Assembly (NCBI GenBank): GCA_964519145.1
Contig: CAZFHL010000002.1
Span: 1 to 47,058, forward strand
DNA length: 47,058 nt
From: CAZFHL01 sp964519145
Lineage (GTDB): Bacteria; Patescibacteriota; Minisyncoccia; Phycocordibacterales; WO2-35-19
Reading direction: 5' to 3'
The notes under the pieces are model-generated. The model was not told the origin of the DNA. It was given only the letters and a program-made list of their open reading frames with translations, and did no database searches. Of this stretch, positions 39,872-46,919 are shown in pieces; position 1 is the stretch's first letter, and the number at the start of each line of letters is the position of its first letter. The position numbers were made by a program, and so were the translations under genes.

Positions 39872-41794
39872 TTATTTTTGATGTTCTATATCAAGTTTCT
39901 GTTTTGGAGTAATACCATGCGCTTTAAGCATTTCTTCAAATTCTCCCCTCTCCATAGTTTCTACTTCTACTATTCTTTTTGCAATGGCATCAAGAAGTAT
40001 TTTATTTTCCATAATTGTTTTTTCAGCTTTTTCCATAGCCTCTCTCATTATTTTTGAAACTTCAAAATCTATCTCTGCTCCCACTTTTTCTGAAAATCCT
40101 TTTTCCTCTACCCCCCTACCAAACAAAACCTTACCTCCTTGCCCCTCTAAAGCCACAGGACCGATACTTTCTGCCATACCATATTTTGTGACCATATCTC
40201 TTGCTAAGGCTGTTGAAACCTGCAGATCATTTGACGGACCGGTGGTCAGGTCATCAAACATCATTTTCTCTACCACATATCCGCCAAGTGAAACACAGAT
40301 GTCATCCAAAAATTCTTTTTTAGATTGTAGCTTTCTGTCTTCAAGTGGAAGTTTTAAAACATAACCAGCCGCTCTACCACGAGAAATGATTGAGATTTTA
40401 TGTACCGGGTCTGCATAAGGTAATAGTGAAGCGAGCAAAGCGTGGCCAGCCTCGTGATACGCAGTAATCTCTTTTTCTTTTTTAGAAAGTATATGACTTT
40501 TTCTCTCAGGACCAAGCATCACTTTTTCAATTGATCTAATAAGGTCATACTGAGAAATTTTAGTTCTGTTTTCCCTCGCTGCCAAAATTGCCCCTTCGTT
40601 CATAAGAGAATAAAGATCTGCACCAGAAAACCCAGGAGTTCTTTCTGCTATCACTTTCAAATTTACATCTTCTCCAAATGGTTTTTTAGTCGAATGTACT
40701 TTTAGTATCGCTTCTCTATCATCTCTATCTGGCAAATCCAAAGTCACTCTTCTGTCAAATCTTCCTGGGCGGAGGAGGGCTGGGTCAAGAACATCTGGTC
40801 TGTTTGTAGCAGCCATCACTATAACTTTTTCGTTTGGTTCAAAACCGTCCATCTCAACCAGAATCTGGTTGAGTGTTTGCTCTCTTTCATCATTTCCCCC
40901 TCCCATACCAACACCTCTCACTCTACCCACAGCATCTATCTCATCTACAAAAATAATAGCTGGGGCACTTTTCTTTGCCATTGTAAAAAGATCTCTCACT
41001 CTGCTCGCACCAACTCCCACAAACATCTCCACAAACTCAGATCCAGAAATAGAAAAGAAAGAAACTCCAGCCTCCCCCGCCACCGCTCTTGCGAGCATAG
41101 TTTTACCAGTTCCGGGAGCACCCATAAGTAAAATACCTTTTGGAATCCTCGCTCCAATATCTAAAAACTTTTTAGGATTTTTCAAAAAATCTACAATTTC
41201 AGAGAGCTCCTCTTTCGCCTCTTTTGCCCCTGCAACATCTTTAAAAGTTATTTTTTGAGATTTATCATTTGGATCTATGATCCTAGCCTTTGACTGACCA
41301 AAAGTAAAAGCTTGCACTCCTGCTCCTTTTATTTGTCTTGTCATCATCCATATAAATACAGCTATAAATAAAATAGGAAAAAGAATCGGAGCTAAATTTA
41401 AAATCCAGTAAACAAAACCACTTTGTTCTTTTATTTTAATATTTAAATTTGCTATTTCATTTGAAGTAATACCATAAGAGACAAGTGTTTCTATCAAACT
41501 AGATCCGTTTTCTTTTTTAGAAAACTTTTTGGTCTTATCTTTAAATAAAATTTCAATAGAAGAATCTGCCACCAAGATTTCAGAAACATTTTGTAATTTT
41601 ACCTGATTTACAAATTCAGATAAACTAATTTCTTCTTTAGGATTAAACCCCCCGATAAAAGAAAAGAGAGATGTTATAACAAAAATAACAAGCACAGTAA
41701 TAACAAGGTTATTGAAAAAAGATTTACCTAACTTGCTATTGTCATTTTTAGGTTGATTATTGTCTTCTTTTTTAAATGGTTTTTGTTTTGGCAT
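39872..41794 (-). CDS. ftsH: ATP-dependent zinc metalloprotease FtsH
   Basis: Membrane AAA+ protease for protein quality control. The 640 residues show two membrane helices (about 29-48 and 129-151) around a small outside domain, an AAA domain with Walker A GAPGTGKT (225-232), Walker B IIFVDEID (280-287), and SRH arginines in RPGRFDRR, then the zinc protease with HEAGH (447-451) and a third ligand in the DDLTTGPSNDLQ region. All catalytic residues are intact. A TAATAT box lies 6 nt before the ATG. It is divergent from smpB. Confidence 0.97.
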   Translation of the reverse strand: MPKQKPFKKEDNNQPKNDNSKLGKSFFNNLVITVLVIFVITSLFSFIGGFNPKEEISLSEFVNQVKLQNVSEILVADSSIEILFKDKTKKFSKKENGSSLIETLVSYGITSNEIANLNIKIKEQSGFVYWILNLAPILFPILFIAVFIWMMTRQIKGAGVQAFTFGQSKARIIDPNDKSQKITFKDVAGAKEAKEELSEIVDFLKNPKKFLDIGARIPKGILLMGAPGTGKTMLARAVAGEAGVSFFSISGSEFVEMFVGVGASRVRDLFTMAKKSAPAIIFVDEIDAVGRVRGVGMGGGNDEREQTLNQILVEMDGFEPNEKVIVMAATNRPDVLDPALLRPGRFDRRVTLDLPDRDDREAILKVHSTKKPFGEDVNLKVIAERTPGFSGADLYSLMNEGAILAARENRTKISQYDLIRSIEKVMLGPERKSHILSKKEKEITAYHEAGHALLASLLPYADPVHKISIISRGRAAGYVLKLPLEDRKLQSKKEFLDDICVSLGGYVVEKMMFDDLTTGPSNDLQVSTALARDMVTKYGMAESIGPVALEGQGGKVLFGRGVEEKGFSEKVGAEIDFEVSKIMREAMEKAEKTIMENKILLDAIAKRIVEVETMERGEFEEMLKAHGITPKQKLDIEHQK

Positions 41795-41800
41795 ATTAAA

Positions 41801-41806
41801 ATATTA
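41801..41806 (-). promoter_or_regulatory. -10 box of leaderless ftsH mRNA
   Basis: TAATAT on the minus strand, exactly 6 nt before the ftsH ATG. Confidence 0.4.
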
Positions 41807-41910
41807 AAGGAATATAGTATGTAGATATTATCATAAAAAATACAATTTTTAAATATTTTATTAGTTTACATAAATTAATATTGTTCTAGCATATGCGGAT
41901 CTTTTTCTGA

Positions 41911-41916
41911 TACAAT
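41911..41916 (+). promoter_or_regulatory. -10 box of leaderless smpB mRNA
   Basis: TACAAT, exactly 6 nt before the smpB ATG. Confidence 0.5.
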
Positions 41917-41922
41917 AATGAT

Positions 41923-42357
41923 ATGTCTTTAATTTCAAACAAAAAAGCATATTTTAATTATGAAATAACAGAAAAAATACAAGCAGGTATTGAGCTTTTT
42001 GGATTTGAAGTAAAATCTGTAAGAAAAAGCCAAGGATCACTCGATGGAGCTTATGTTACCATTCGTGGCAAAGAAGCCTTTCTGACAGGTAGCTATATAA
42101 AGGCCTACCAAGAAAAAAACACTCCGAAAGATTATGACCCATACCGAAACAGAAAACTTCTTTTAAGCAAAGCAGAAATAGAAAGATTAGAAATTGTAGA
42201 AAAAACCAAAGGATTGACAATAGTGCCTATTTCGGTGTATAATGTAGGTAAGTTTCTTAAGCTAGAGGTTGGTGTTGGTAAGGGTAAAAAGAAGTTTGAC
42301 AAGAGAGAAACAATTAAAAAAAGAGACGCTGATTTAGAAATAAAAAGATTAAAATAA
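41923..42357 (+). CDS. smpB: SsrA-binding protein SmpB
   Basis: Brings tmRNA to stalled ribosomes. The 144 residues match the OB-fold family: NKKAYFNYEI, IELFGFEVKSVRKSQGSLDGAYV (about 24-46), the YRNRKLLLSKAEIERL segment, and VYNVGKFLKLEVGVGKGKKKFDKR with the basic tail that enters the decoding centre. The gene for tmRNA itself starts 106 bp downstream on the same strand, so RNA and partner are neighbours. Confidence 0.97.
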   Translation: MSLISNKKAYFNYEITEKIQAGIELFGFEVKSVRKSQGSLDGAYVTIRGKEAFLTGSYIKAYQEKNTPKDYDPYRNRKLLLSKAEIERLEIVEKTKGLTIVPISVYNVGKFLKLEVGVGKGKKKFDKRETIKKRDADLEIKRLK

Positions 42358-42463
42358 AACTCTTTCAGAAACTACAAGATAGTATGCGTCCTTTTAAAAG
42401 TCTCACGATTCAATAAACCCAATCTGCCTAAAGTTTGTTTTAAATTCATAAAATCAATTTTAG

Positions 42464-42887
42464 GGGGATGAAAGGTTTAGACAGTAAAAGTACTTTGAAA
42501 ATATGCATAGTAGAGCTCTAATAACTCTTTAAAAGGTTAGAAAAAATAAGTGCTAAAAACACTATTACAAAAGCAAAATCTGTCGTTTCTCCATATTTTG
42601 GTGTAAACGACTTTGCTTTCGCTTTCGTTGCCTAATTTTTTAGGTCCAACTGAAGACGACGGTGAGCCTTCTTGTTTTGAGAGGAGGATTTCATTGTAAT
42701 AAATTCAAAATCGAAAATAAAGATATCTCTATTTATTTTCTAAATTAAGAGATTATAATTTTATTTTGTTTTGTTGATTTTAAAGAAATAAAATTGAATC
42801 TGCCTTTGGCAGAAAAAATCAAACATACTATGTAGATTATTTTCAAAACTTTTTCTGGACGGGGTTTCAATACCCCCTTCTCCACCA
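42464..42887 (+). ncRNA. ssrA: tmRNA (transfer-messenger RNA)
   Basis: Rescues stalled ribosomes by trans-translation. The tRNA-like ends pair (GGGGATG with CTTCTCC, one mismatch), followed by A and encoded CCA. The 5' D-loop analogue GGTTTAGACAG and the 3' part CTGGAC GGGGT TTCAAT ACCCC are family hallmarks. The tag frame resumes at GCA (42573-42575) and runs 20 codons to TAA (42633-42635), reading AKSVVSPYFGVNDFAFAFVA. It is followed by a CCTAA/TTAGG hairpin and pseudoknot-like stretches. Length is about 424 nt. smpB is just upstream. The tag ends FVA, not the usual LAA. Exact ends are by fold, not experiment. Confidence 0.9.
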
Positions 42888-42944
42888 CTTCGCTTTCGTC
42901 GCAAAACTCCTCAAACTTTGATCCGTACCCCACAAAGTGGACTC

Positions 42945-42968
42945 AAAACACAGCGAATTCTCTGTTTT
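42945..42968 (+). terminator. Probable tmRNA terminator
   Basis: AAAACA-C-AG cgaatt CT-C-TGTTTT followed by CTTTT, 58 nt after the CCA end. Confidence 0.55.
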
Positions 42969-43006
42969 CTTTTGTATAATTAAAAAATAATTAACAAAAG
43001 AAAAAT

Positions 43007-43252
43007 ATGAATAATTTCACAAAGGAATTTAAAGAAAGAGCTATAAAGCTGAAGGAGCAAGGAATACATCCTAACGAGATATTTAAGAACGAAGGAATAA
43101 GTATTAAAAATAAACAAAAAGATTATACGATTAAATTACTAAATAGATGGAAAAGTGATAAGCAAATTAAAAAGAAACTAAATTCACAACTAACGATTTT
43201 AGATGTGATACTTGTAAAGAATTGGAATCTGGGAACTAAGACTTTATATTAG
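43007..43252 (+). CDS. Short HTH protein resembling the N-terminus of a transposase
   Basis: The 81 residues begin FTKEFKERAIKLKEQGIHPNEIF, which looks like the helix-turn-helix start of IS3-type OrfA or similar transposase N-domains, followed by a second helix (TIKLLNRWKSDKQI). No catalytic DDE part follows, and the C-terminus is unlike the family, so it is either a truncated remnant or a stand-alone DNA-binding protein. A TATAAT lies 26 nt upstream. Position just after tmRNA, a common integration site, fits mobile origin. Confidence 0.5.
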   Translation: MNNFTKEFKERAIKLKEQGIHPNEIFKNEGISIKNKQKDYTIKLLNRWKSDKQIKKKLNSQLTILDVILVKNWNLGTKTLY

Positions 43253-43353
43253 CATCTGACCTAAAAAACCAGGTGCTAATTCATTTTATAAATAATTTAA
43301 TTATTATTTAGACATTTACTTACTATTGTGGTAGTTTATTTAAAGAGGTAAAA

Positions 43354-43785
43354 ATGCTAGAACAATTCTTTGCTGTAACAATAAACGGATCTATTTATGA
43401 AATAAGCACCGAAATAAGTGAATCTAATTGGCCCACAGTCAAAAAGATTTCCGGCAAACCAAATCCAAATATGAGGACAGGGCATTGCTTGCGCAATGGT
43501 AGACTTGTTGGATTAAGTGATATTGGAATATTACTATTCAATCCAAATTCTAAAAATGGAAAAAGATTTGAGGATATGAGTACGAATCAACACGGTGGTT
43601 CTACCAGTGGTATTGTAGCCCTATTTACTAATCGTACTTTGGCTGAAAAATGCGTAGCATCAGGTGAACAAACTTCATTTAGTGAAAAATATATTGACAC
43701 TACAAAAAAGACTCTTCAAGATATTGGAAATGATCATCCTGTTTTTATAATCGGGGAAAGTGTAAAAACATTATGTAATCTATAG
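43354..43785 (+). CDS. Orphan protein, 143 residues
   Basis: Not recognised. A mixed, probably beta-rich soluble protein with a Gly/Ser-rich centre (NQHGGSTSGIVALF) and a final HPVFIIGESVKTLCNL. Two or three cysteines, no membrane segment. AAAGAGGT stands 5 nt before the ATG. Convergent with 43935-44681, and both share the terminator at 43885-43914. Part of the accessory block after tmRNA. Confidence 0.7.
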   Translation: MLEQFFAVTINGSIYEISTEISESNWPTVKKISGKPNPNMRTGHCLRNGRLVGLSDIGILLFNPNSKNGKRFEDMSTNQHGGSTSGIVALFTNRTLAEKCVASGEQTSFSEKYIDTTKKTLQDIGNDHPVFIIGESVKTLCNL

Positions 43786-43884
43786 AAAATTCTTATTTTT
43801 AAAAAATTTTAATAAAGAAATTTTATTTTACTAATTATCTTACTTTTAACTGCATAAAAACACTCATAAAATGATTAGCATTAT

Positions 43885-43914
43885 AAAACCCCTGGTCAAG
43901 TGACCAGGGGTTTT
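43885..43914. terminator. Bidirectional terminator
   Basis: Perfect 14-bp stem AAAACCCCTGGTCA / TGACCAGGGGTTTT with a 2-nt centre, A tract on one side and T tract on the other, between two convergent genes. Confidence 0.9.
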
Positions 43915-43934
43915 GAAAATATCAAACTAATTAT

Positions 43935-44681
43935 TTAGATACTGTCGAGAGCTGTCTTAACAGCCTTTCGAAGATGGTTCAACCGACGAAAACATCCACG
44001 TCCTGACAGCTTCAGAGATTCTAATGCTTGCTTTAACTCGTCTCGAACTTTAGAGATCTTTTTATTGGAATTGGCCAATTCAAGATTGACTCGATCAAAC
44101 TCTACCTGGAGTGCATTCTTGTTACGAATCTGTCTCAAAATCTCATTGGTGCTAGCATCCATGACGATCGCACATTCGTTCAAATCATGAATCAAGCGAT
44201 CATTCTCTTCTGCAAGCTGATGGGCAGTCTTTTGGCCACTCGGATTATCGAATTCGATAATAGGATGGATTGCTCCAATCCTCACCAAATTATATAAACC
44301 AAGCAAATCAGTGAGTTTTTTACCAAAAAGAGTGAGTAAGTAATCGCCGTTTTTATAATCAAGAGTTCCAGAAGTCACAACACCTTCAACATCAATGACG
44401 TAGACACCTTTTTGTCGCGGGCAATGCAAATTTCCAAATTGATCCGTCTCCTTGGTAAATCTATAGGTAATCCTATAAAAATCAAAATATTGCCACAGAT
44501 CTTGAGGCAAACCAACACATGGATCAATCCTTGTGAAATATGCGCCTTCTTGACTAATGAAGACTTTTGATTTACCTACAGAAAACATACCAACCTCTTC
44601 ACCCGAACCAACTTCTTTTTTCAAAAAAGCAACAACATCTGCTCCACCAAAAAAAGCAATATTTGGAATATTTGGAACCAT
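43935..44681 (-). CDS. Orphan protein with C-terminal coiled coil, 248 residues
   Basis: Not recognised. The N-terminal two thirds are beta-rich (MFSVGKSKVFISQEGAYF, GVYVIDVEGVVTSGTLDY). From about residue 155 a helical coiled coil runs to the end (AEENDRLIHDLNECAIVMD ... LELANSNKKISKVRDELKQALESL), with a basic tail. AAAGGAG stands 8 nt before the ATG. It has its own promoter (44727-44755) and shares the bidirectional terminator. Base composition is somewhat richer in G+C than the core genes. Confidence 0.75.
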   Translation of the reverse strand: MVPNIPNIAFFGGADVVAFLKKEVGSGEEVGMFSVGKSKVFISQEGAYFTRIDPCVGLPQDLWQYFDFYRITYRFTKETDQFGNLHCPRQKGVYVIDVEGVVTSGTLDYKNGDYLLTLFGKKLTDLLGLYNLVRIGAIHPIIEFDNPSGQKTAHQLAEENDRLIHDLNECAIVMDASTNEILRQIRNKNALQVEFDRVNLELANSNKKISKVRDELKQALESLKLSGRGCFRRLNHLRKAVKTALDSI

Positions 44682-44704
44682 TCTAAACTCCTTTTCTTTC
44701 TGAA

Positions 44705-44717
44705 GTTCTTAAAGAAC
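44705..44717 (-). promoter_or_regulatory. Palindrome in the leader of the coiled-coil orphan gene
   Basis: GTTCTTAAAGAAC, a 6-bp perfect stem or operator-like palindrome, 24 nt before the ATG and close to the expected transcription start. Confidence 0.4.
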
Positions 44718-44726
44718 AACTTTTTT

Positions 44727-44755
44727 AGGTTATCATAAAAAACTAAATTAGTCAA
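44727..44755 (-). promoter_or_regulatory. Promoter of the coiled-coil orphan gene
   Basis: TTGACT (44750-44755) and TAACCT (44727-44732) on the minus strand at 17 nt spacing. Confidence 0.6.
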
Positions 44756-44916
44756 TATATCGTTCCATGATTCCAAAAAAATCAAAACCTTCTATTTTTC
44801 AACATAAATAAAAAATTAGCAATTTTACAAGTTAATGAGCATACACACTTGTATATTTTTAGTAGGATTAAATAAACTACATAAACTTCGTAAGTTAACA
44901 TTTTCATATAGTATAG

Positions 44917-44944
44917 TTGACAAATCTATATTTATGTGTATAAT
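44917..44944 (+). promoter_or_regulatory. Promoter of the 71-residue GC-rich gene
   Basis: TTGACA (44917-44922) and TATAAT (44939-44944) with 16 nt between them. Confidence 0.75.
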
Positions 44945-44963
44945 TAATACTGGAGGCTTTTTT

Positions 44964-45179
44964 ATGAACTACAAAAAGATAAATCCGCGCGTGAAGCACG
45001 CGCGCAACCTAAATAATGTCGGGGGAGGCTCCGAGCTCCCCGAGGTCCATTTCTCTATCAAGAATTTTGATCCGACAAGGCCTTGTGCGCCTTCATCGGA
45101 TCGAAGGGACTACACGCCACTGTTGACGCTTGTGGTCCTCTTATACCTCTTCGGACCGATCTTCTTCGGGCCGAGGTAA
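44964..45179 (+). CDS. GC-rich orphan protein with C-terminal membrane helix, 71 residues
   Basis: Not recognised. A basic, Asn/Arg/Pro-rich soluble part (1-50) and then one hydrophobic segment near the end (about 52-69, LLTLVVLLYLFGPIFFG), so it is a tail-anchored type. The start is set by GGAGG, 8 nt before the ATG at 44964. An in-frame ATG lies 43 codons further upstream but precedes the promoter. G+C is well over half, sharply unlike its neighbours. It has its own promoter and terminator. Confidence 0.7.
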   Translation: MNYKKINPRVKHARNLNNVGGGSELPEVHFSIKNFDPTRPCAPSSDRRDYTPLLTLVVLLYLFGPIFFGPR

Positions 45180-45187
45180 CCCTACCT

Positions 45188-45227
45188 GCCCCGGTCGCGC
45201 AAGCGACCGGGGCCAAATGTTTTTAAA
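45188..45227 (+). terminator. Strong intrinsic terminator with GNRA loop
   Basis: Perfect 11-bp stem GCCCCGGTCGC / GCGACCGGGGC closed by a GCAA tetraloop, followed by a T-rich tract. Confidence 0.85.
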
Positions 45228-45267
45228 GACTTATTAACATGCCTATTGTAAAGCATTTTTATACGCA

Positions 45268-46806
45268 TCAAATATTTTGCTTTGGTCTATAAGAAATAGC
45301 TTCTAAAATATGTTTTGGCAAAATATCAATTGCATTTTCAAGATCCGCAATTGTTCTCGCCAATTTAATAATTTTATGATAAGAGCGCGCAGACAAATCC
45401 AAAGTTTTAGCAGATTGATTTAATATGTTTTTTACCTCATCACTAATTTTTAAAATATTTACTATATCTCTTGCATTCATTTCAGAATTACTACTTATAT
45501 TTCTCCCAAAATTAGAAAACCTATTTTTTTGAATATCTCTTGCTCTTATAACTCTATTTCTTGCAGGTATAGATTCACTTTTTTCTGATTTAGATGTCAA
45601 TTTATCATGATCAATCCTTGAAACTTCAGTCCAAATATCTATACGATCTACTATTGGTCCAGAAATCTTTCTTTTATATCTCTCTATTTGTATATGACTA
45701 CAAGTACAAGATTTTCCTTTAATACCAAAATTGCCACAAGGACAAGGATTCATAGCAACAACCAATAAAAAATGTGCAGGAAACTTTACAGTGCCTTTAG
45801 CACGAGAAACGGAAACTACCCTCTCTTCAAGAGGTTCTCTTAATGATTCTATGGTTTTACTATCAAATTCCGGAAATTCATCTAAAAACAAAACTCCTTT
45901 GTGTGCTAAAGTAATCTCCCCTGGTCTTATATTGCTTCCACCACCAATAAGAGAAACATTTGAAGATGTGTGGTGTGGAGATCTAAAAGGTCTCTCTCTT
46001 ATAAAACTATCATTTAACAAACCACTCATAGAATGTATTTCTGTAATCTCGAGCATTTCTTCAAAAGAAAGTGGTGGTAATATATTTGATATGGCTTTTG
46101 CAAGCATGGTCTTCCCTGTCCCAGGAGGACCGTACAAAGCAATATTGTGCCCTCCCGCGCTTGCTATCTCTAAAGCTCTTTTTGCAGATTCTTGACCTTT
46201 TATATCAGATAAATCATTACCAATGATAAAATCTGTTTCTTCAATCTTCTTAAATTTTTTTGGTTTTATTTTCTGATTTATATCTGTATCGTGCTGAATA
46301 TGATTTATTATCTCCCCTAAAGTATCTGCGCCATAAACCAAAATATCTGATACTAAAGAGGCTTCTTCTGCATTTATTGTTGGCAAATATATCTCTCTAA
46401 AACCCATTTCTTTTGCTTTTCTTGTGAAAGCTAGAGCCCCTTTTACAGATCTCAGACTTCCATCTAAAGAAAGTTCTCCTAAAAATATTTTATCTTTTGG
46501 ATCAAAATTTATTTCTCCACTTGAAAGCAAATAAGCTAAAGCAATAGAGACATCAAGCCCAGAGCCTTCCTTTTTTATCTCTGCTGGTGCAAGAGAAATT
46601 ACTAATTTTTGATTTTTAGATTTTGGAGATTCAAAACCACTATTTTTAACCGCAGCACTTATCCTATCCTTTGCTTCATCTACTGCTTTATCTCCCAAAC
46701 CAACAATAGAAAAAGAATTTAACCCTCTTGAGATATCTGCCTCTACATCTACGATATATGGTTTCAATAAATTTGCTTGAGCACTATGGACTTTAGCATA
46801 AGACAT
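45268..46806 (-). CDS. comM: ComM/YifB-type Mg-chelatase-like AAA+ ATPase
   Basis: Hexameric helicase that aids branch migration of incoming DNA in natural transformation. The 512 residues show the N-terminal S5-like domain (about 1-175, with AEIKKEGSGLDVSIALAYL), the ATPase with Walker A YGPPGTGKTMLAKAI (about 219-233), RSPHHTSS, Walker B LFLDEFPEF, and the cysteine-bearing CPCGNFGIKGKSCTCS segment, then the C-terminal helical domain with LSARSYHKIIKLARTIADL. Complete. With the pilin gene it fits a competence pathway. A TAATAT box lies 6 nt before the ATG. Confidence 0.94.
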   Translation of the reverse strand: MSYAKVHSAQANLLKPYIVDVEADISRGLNSFSIVGLGDKAVDEAKDRISAAVKNSGFESPKSKNQKLVISLAPAEIKKEGSGLDVSIALAYLLSSGEINFDPKDKIFLGELSLDGSLRSVKGALAFTRKAKEMGFREIYLPTINAEEASLVSDILVYGADTLGEIINHIQHDTDINQKIKPKKFKKIEETDFIIGNDLSDIKGQESAKRALEIASAGGHNIALYGPPGTGKTMLAKAISNILPPLSFEEMLEITEIHSMSGLLNDSFIRERPFRSPHHTSSNVSLIGGGSNIRPGEITLAHKGVLFLDEFPEFDSKTIESLREPLEERVVSVSRAKGTVKFPAHFLLVVAMNPCPCGNFGIKGKSCTCSHIQIERYKRKISGPIVDRIDIWTEVSRIDHDKLTSKSEKSESIPARNRVIRARDIQKNRFSNFGRNISSNSEMNARDIVNILKISDEVKNILNQSAKTLDLSARSYHKIIKLARTIADLENAIDILPKHILEAISYRPKQNI

Positions 46807-46812
46807 ATTGAA

Positions 46813-46818
46813 ATATTA
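46813..46818 (-). promoter_or_regulatory. -10 box of leaderless comM mRNA
   Basis: TAATAT on the minus strand, exactly 6 nt before the comM ATG. Confidence 0.4.
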
Positions 46819-46827
46819 ACAAAAAAA

Positions 46828-46850
46828 CAAAACTTTGTATAAAAGTTTTG
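46828..46850 (-). terminator. Terminator of the DksA/TraR-like gene
   Basis: On the minus strand CAAAACTTT / AAAGTTTTG closes a 5-nt centre and is followed by seven T. It ends the transcript from the upstream partial gene before comM. Confidence 0.75.
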
Positions 46851-46919
46851 TTCAAAAGATTTATTAGATCTATTCAAAAAGTCTATATTAAAATATTTTA
46901 TAAAATATAATTGGTAGAT

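Noticed and set aside
42745..42933. 62-residue minus-strand frame
   Set aside because: Lies across the 3' half of tmRNA and has no ribosome binding site.
44835..44963. Longer reading of the 71-residue gene from an ATG at 44835
   Set aside because: That start lies upstream of the consensus promoter at 44917-44944, and only the ATG at 44964 has a ribosome binding site.
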